A DNA stretch of 64,000 nt, from the NCBI GenBank assembly GCA_008508345.1, contig QNGE01000775.1:163652-227651 (forward strand). Reading direction: 5' to 3'. Position 1 is the first letter of the stretch. Every line of letters starts with the position of its first letter. The stretch is from Paragonimus westermani. Taxonomy: Eukaryota > Platyhelminthes > Trematoda > Plagiorchiida > Troglotrematidae. The position numbers and the translations under genes are program-made. Below are positions 62,085 through 64,000 of the stretch, one piece after another. The notes below the pieces were generated by a model. The model worked only from the letters and a program-made list of their open reading frames with translations, did no database searches and was not told where the DNA came from.

Positions 62085-64000
62085 GTAAGTTGGTAGTTCT
62101 GCATATAAATCCTTCGTTGTTTTCGCCGCAATCAACATTTTCACATAAAGGCACTGTGAATCATTATCAGCCTTCCAGCACATCTGTGTCTGAAAAAGAA
62201 TTTCTATCCGTCTACATGGACAATTGCTTTCAGGAAGTGGTAAACGTTATTAACCTAGGGACTGACTTCGTGGAGGTAAATAGGATAAAGATGTCCAGGT
62301 GAAATATTTGATAGGTTCGCCCGAAAAACCTAAGTGACATCTATTCGAAAATAAAAATGTCTCCGGATCTTTCAGAAGGAACCCTGGAGCGAATTTACCC
62401 TCGTAAACGCAAGAGCCCTATCTGCAGGACAAAATGCACGTTAGATAATGAACCTATTTTGAACCGATTTCGGCTATAGTAATGCTGTGAGCCATCAGTG
62501 CGAGCGCCACAACAACTGGTTGTCCAGATGGTCGGCAGACGGTATGAACTGCAACACTAACTCGAATAAAAACATTCGGTTGCACACAACAATAAGCCTG
62601 GGAAGTCCGGGTTTTCAGTGCCGAGTTCATATGTGCAATACTTCTTGATGAATTGCATTCTGATGTTTCTTCTCGCTTTTTCTCCCGGTTATTTCACTGC
62701 CTAAACACATGCCTCCACCTGTCTACTCACTTGTAATGTAGTATGATCACCTCAAAGACTGCTCCAGCTGAAGCAAATGTCTTTCGGGTTCAGTTGGTTC
62801 CTTCACTAGTCTGCGTAACAGCCGTTGTAATTCTGACAAACCTACTGCACATTTCCTTCAGCCAGGAGTTCCATACCACGCTATAATGATCACTGCTAAG
62901 TACCGTCATTTTTGCTCATCACTTTGTGAGTTTTCCTCAGCCTGTCATTCAACTTTATTTCTTCCATATCATGGTTTTCTGTTATTTCTATTCTCCACCA
63001 GCAACGCACGATTAGTCACATGATTTTCGTCTACCAACCAGTTTTCACGTAGTCCATCTGGTGTCTGTATTGAATCGATGTCGTTTGTGGTGGCAGATCC
63101 TCGCTCAAACATTTCAGACTTTCACTCCGAAATTCGTAGTGACCAAATCAGATGTTGAATAGTCAAGTTGTGTCCCTCCAACCATAACTAACTGTCGTCA
63201 TCTCGTTGAAATTCTTGTGGGTCTGTCCTTCACGCTGCAGGTAATGTAGCCACCTGAGCAATGAAAATGTGCATGGCGAGAAACGTTTGTGCAACCTATG
63301 TGTTCTAAGCAGCGAATTATATTAAATTTGTGCCTTTAAAGTGCACACTGTCCAGCACGGTTTGCTCTACAATGTGAATATGGGAGTCAGCGTTCTTTGC
63401 TCACATACAGTGATTTCAATTACAATGATTTAACCGCGGAAGTCGCCCGTCTACGCCTTCTAAGAGCTTAGATTTCACGTGGAACTTTATTGTGTGAAAT
63501 AATGTACAGCTAAATGTCAAGCAAATTCCTTGGTACATTGAGTTGACTAAATCAACGTTATACTCGTCTAAAGGCTGGAGCGACCACCTCTCATTATTTT
63601 TCGAGAGCGCAGATCAACAAGCCGAATTTCCCAAATATTGAAACCCCTTTGGGTCAGTCGGAGAACAGATATAATGGTTGACCTACAAGTGTAAGTTGAG
63701 ATCTTTACAGTCTCAAAGCTTGTTCGACCATCTCCATCCCACTATAATTGGGGCTTTGTTCTTGTTTGGATTGGTCAGTAATATATACCTTTGACACAAC
63801 AAAATAGGTGTATCTTTGTAGTCTGGCTGGTAGAAACCTCGCCATGCCTGGGCACGCTGTTTCTGGCGGTTGTTCCAATGCAACAGGAGTTTAGGTGTTT
63901 CGGAATCACAGCTCGTATAAATTAGCAAATCTGCCAAACTACTCATTAGTAACACTTCAATGCACAACAGTGGAGTTGTTGAGCTGTTTGAGAAACGATG
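62085..64000 (+). other. Intron sequence to the window end
   Basis: No further exon in the required phase 1 was recognised. A short segment at 62236-62277 lies between a plausible acceptor (ttgctttcag) and gtaaat, but it is open only in phase 0. The + strand has stops in all frames over most of the stretch. Confidence 0.45.

Noticed and set aside
62236..62277. 42-base micro-exon after exon D
   Set aside because: It is open only in phase 0, whereas exon D ends in phase 1; the phase-1 reading meets a stop.
1..64000. Bacterial or phage gene content, operons, CRISPR arrays
   Set aside because: No long contiguous coding frames, no ribosome-binding-site-led gene chains and no regularly spaced repeats; the exon-intron structure is eukaryotic.

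Overview
The window reads as a piece of an animal nuclear genome. Coding sequence is very sparse and split into short exons with GT/AG boundaries and introns of many kilobases. The recognisable domains are metazoan extracellular modules (EGF-like and SEA). The rest is decayed LINE and SINE sequence. The two LINE remnants resemble reverse transcriptases common in parasitic flatworm (trematode) genomes, so a fluke is my best guess; this is an inference, not something the sequence proves. No bacterial operon, CRISPR array, rRNA or convincing free-standing tRNA gene is visible.

The main gene lies on the + strand from about 31.2 kb to 62.1 kb and continues beyond the window. Four exons are well supported. 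An EGF exon ends at 31515, a second EGF exon is 40302-40427, the C-terminal half of a SEA domain is 57846-58116, and a third EGF-like exon is 61938-62084. Their splice phases are coherent where neighbours can be joined: EGF exons are bounded by phase 1, and the SEA exon runs phase 0 to phase 1 and joins directly to the last EGF exon. The product would be a large secreted or membrane-anchored glycoprotein with EGF modules and a SEA domain that keeps the Gly-Ser-Val motif of self-cleaving SEA domains. A probable SEA N-terminal-half exon (39559-39734) lies before the second EGF exon, which is an unresolved order problem. Weaker SEA-like scraps occur near 47.7 kb and 50.7 kb.

0-31 kb: mostly unassigned sequence with a few candidate minus-strand open regions (3.2-3.8 kb; 12.7-13.1 kb; a broken cysteine-rich region at 16.3-17.3 kb), a CR1-like LINE remnant on the minus strand (21.3-22.6 kb), and copies of a tRNA-derived SINE, one of them (18.6 kb) with an 11-bp target-site duplication.

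31-62 kb: introns of the EGF/SEA gene, carrying a second minus-strand LINE (44.8-47.1 kb) that was itself invaded by SINEs, and a cluster of SINE copies at 48.9-49.9 kb. The SINE belongs to a longer composite repeat in which a 5' domain of about 200 bp precedes the tRNA-like head. In at least two places the tail of one copy is joined directly to the 5' domain of the next, as in a head-to-tail dimer.

Most of the window, perhaps nine tenths, has no feature I can name. Coordinates of degenerate repeats are approximate.
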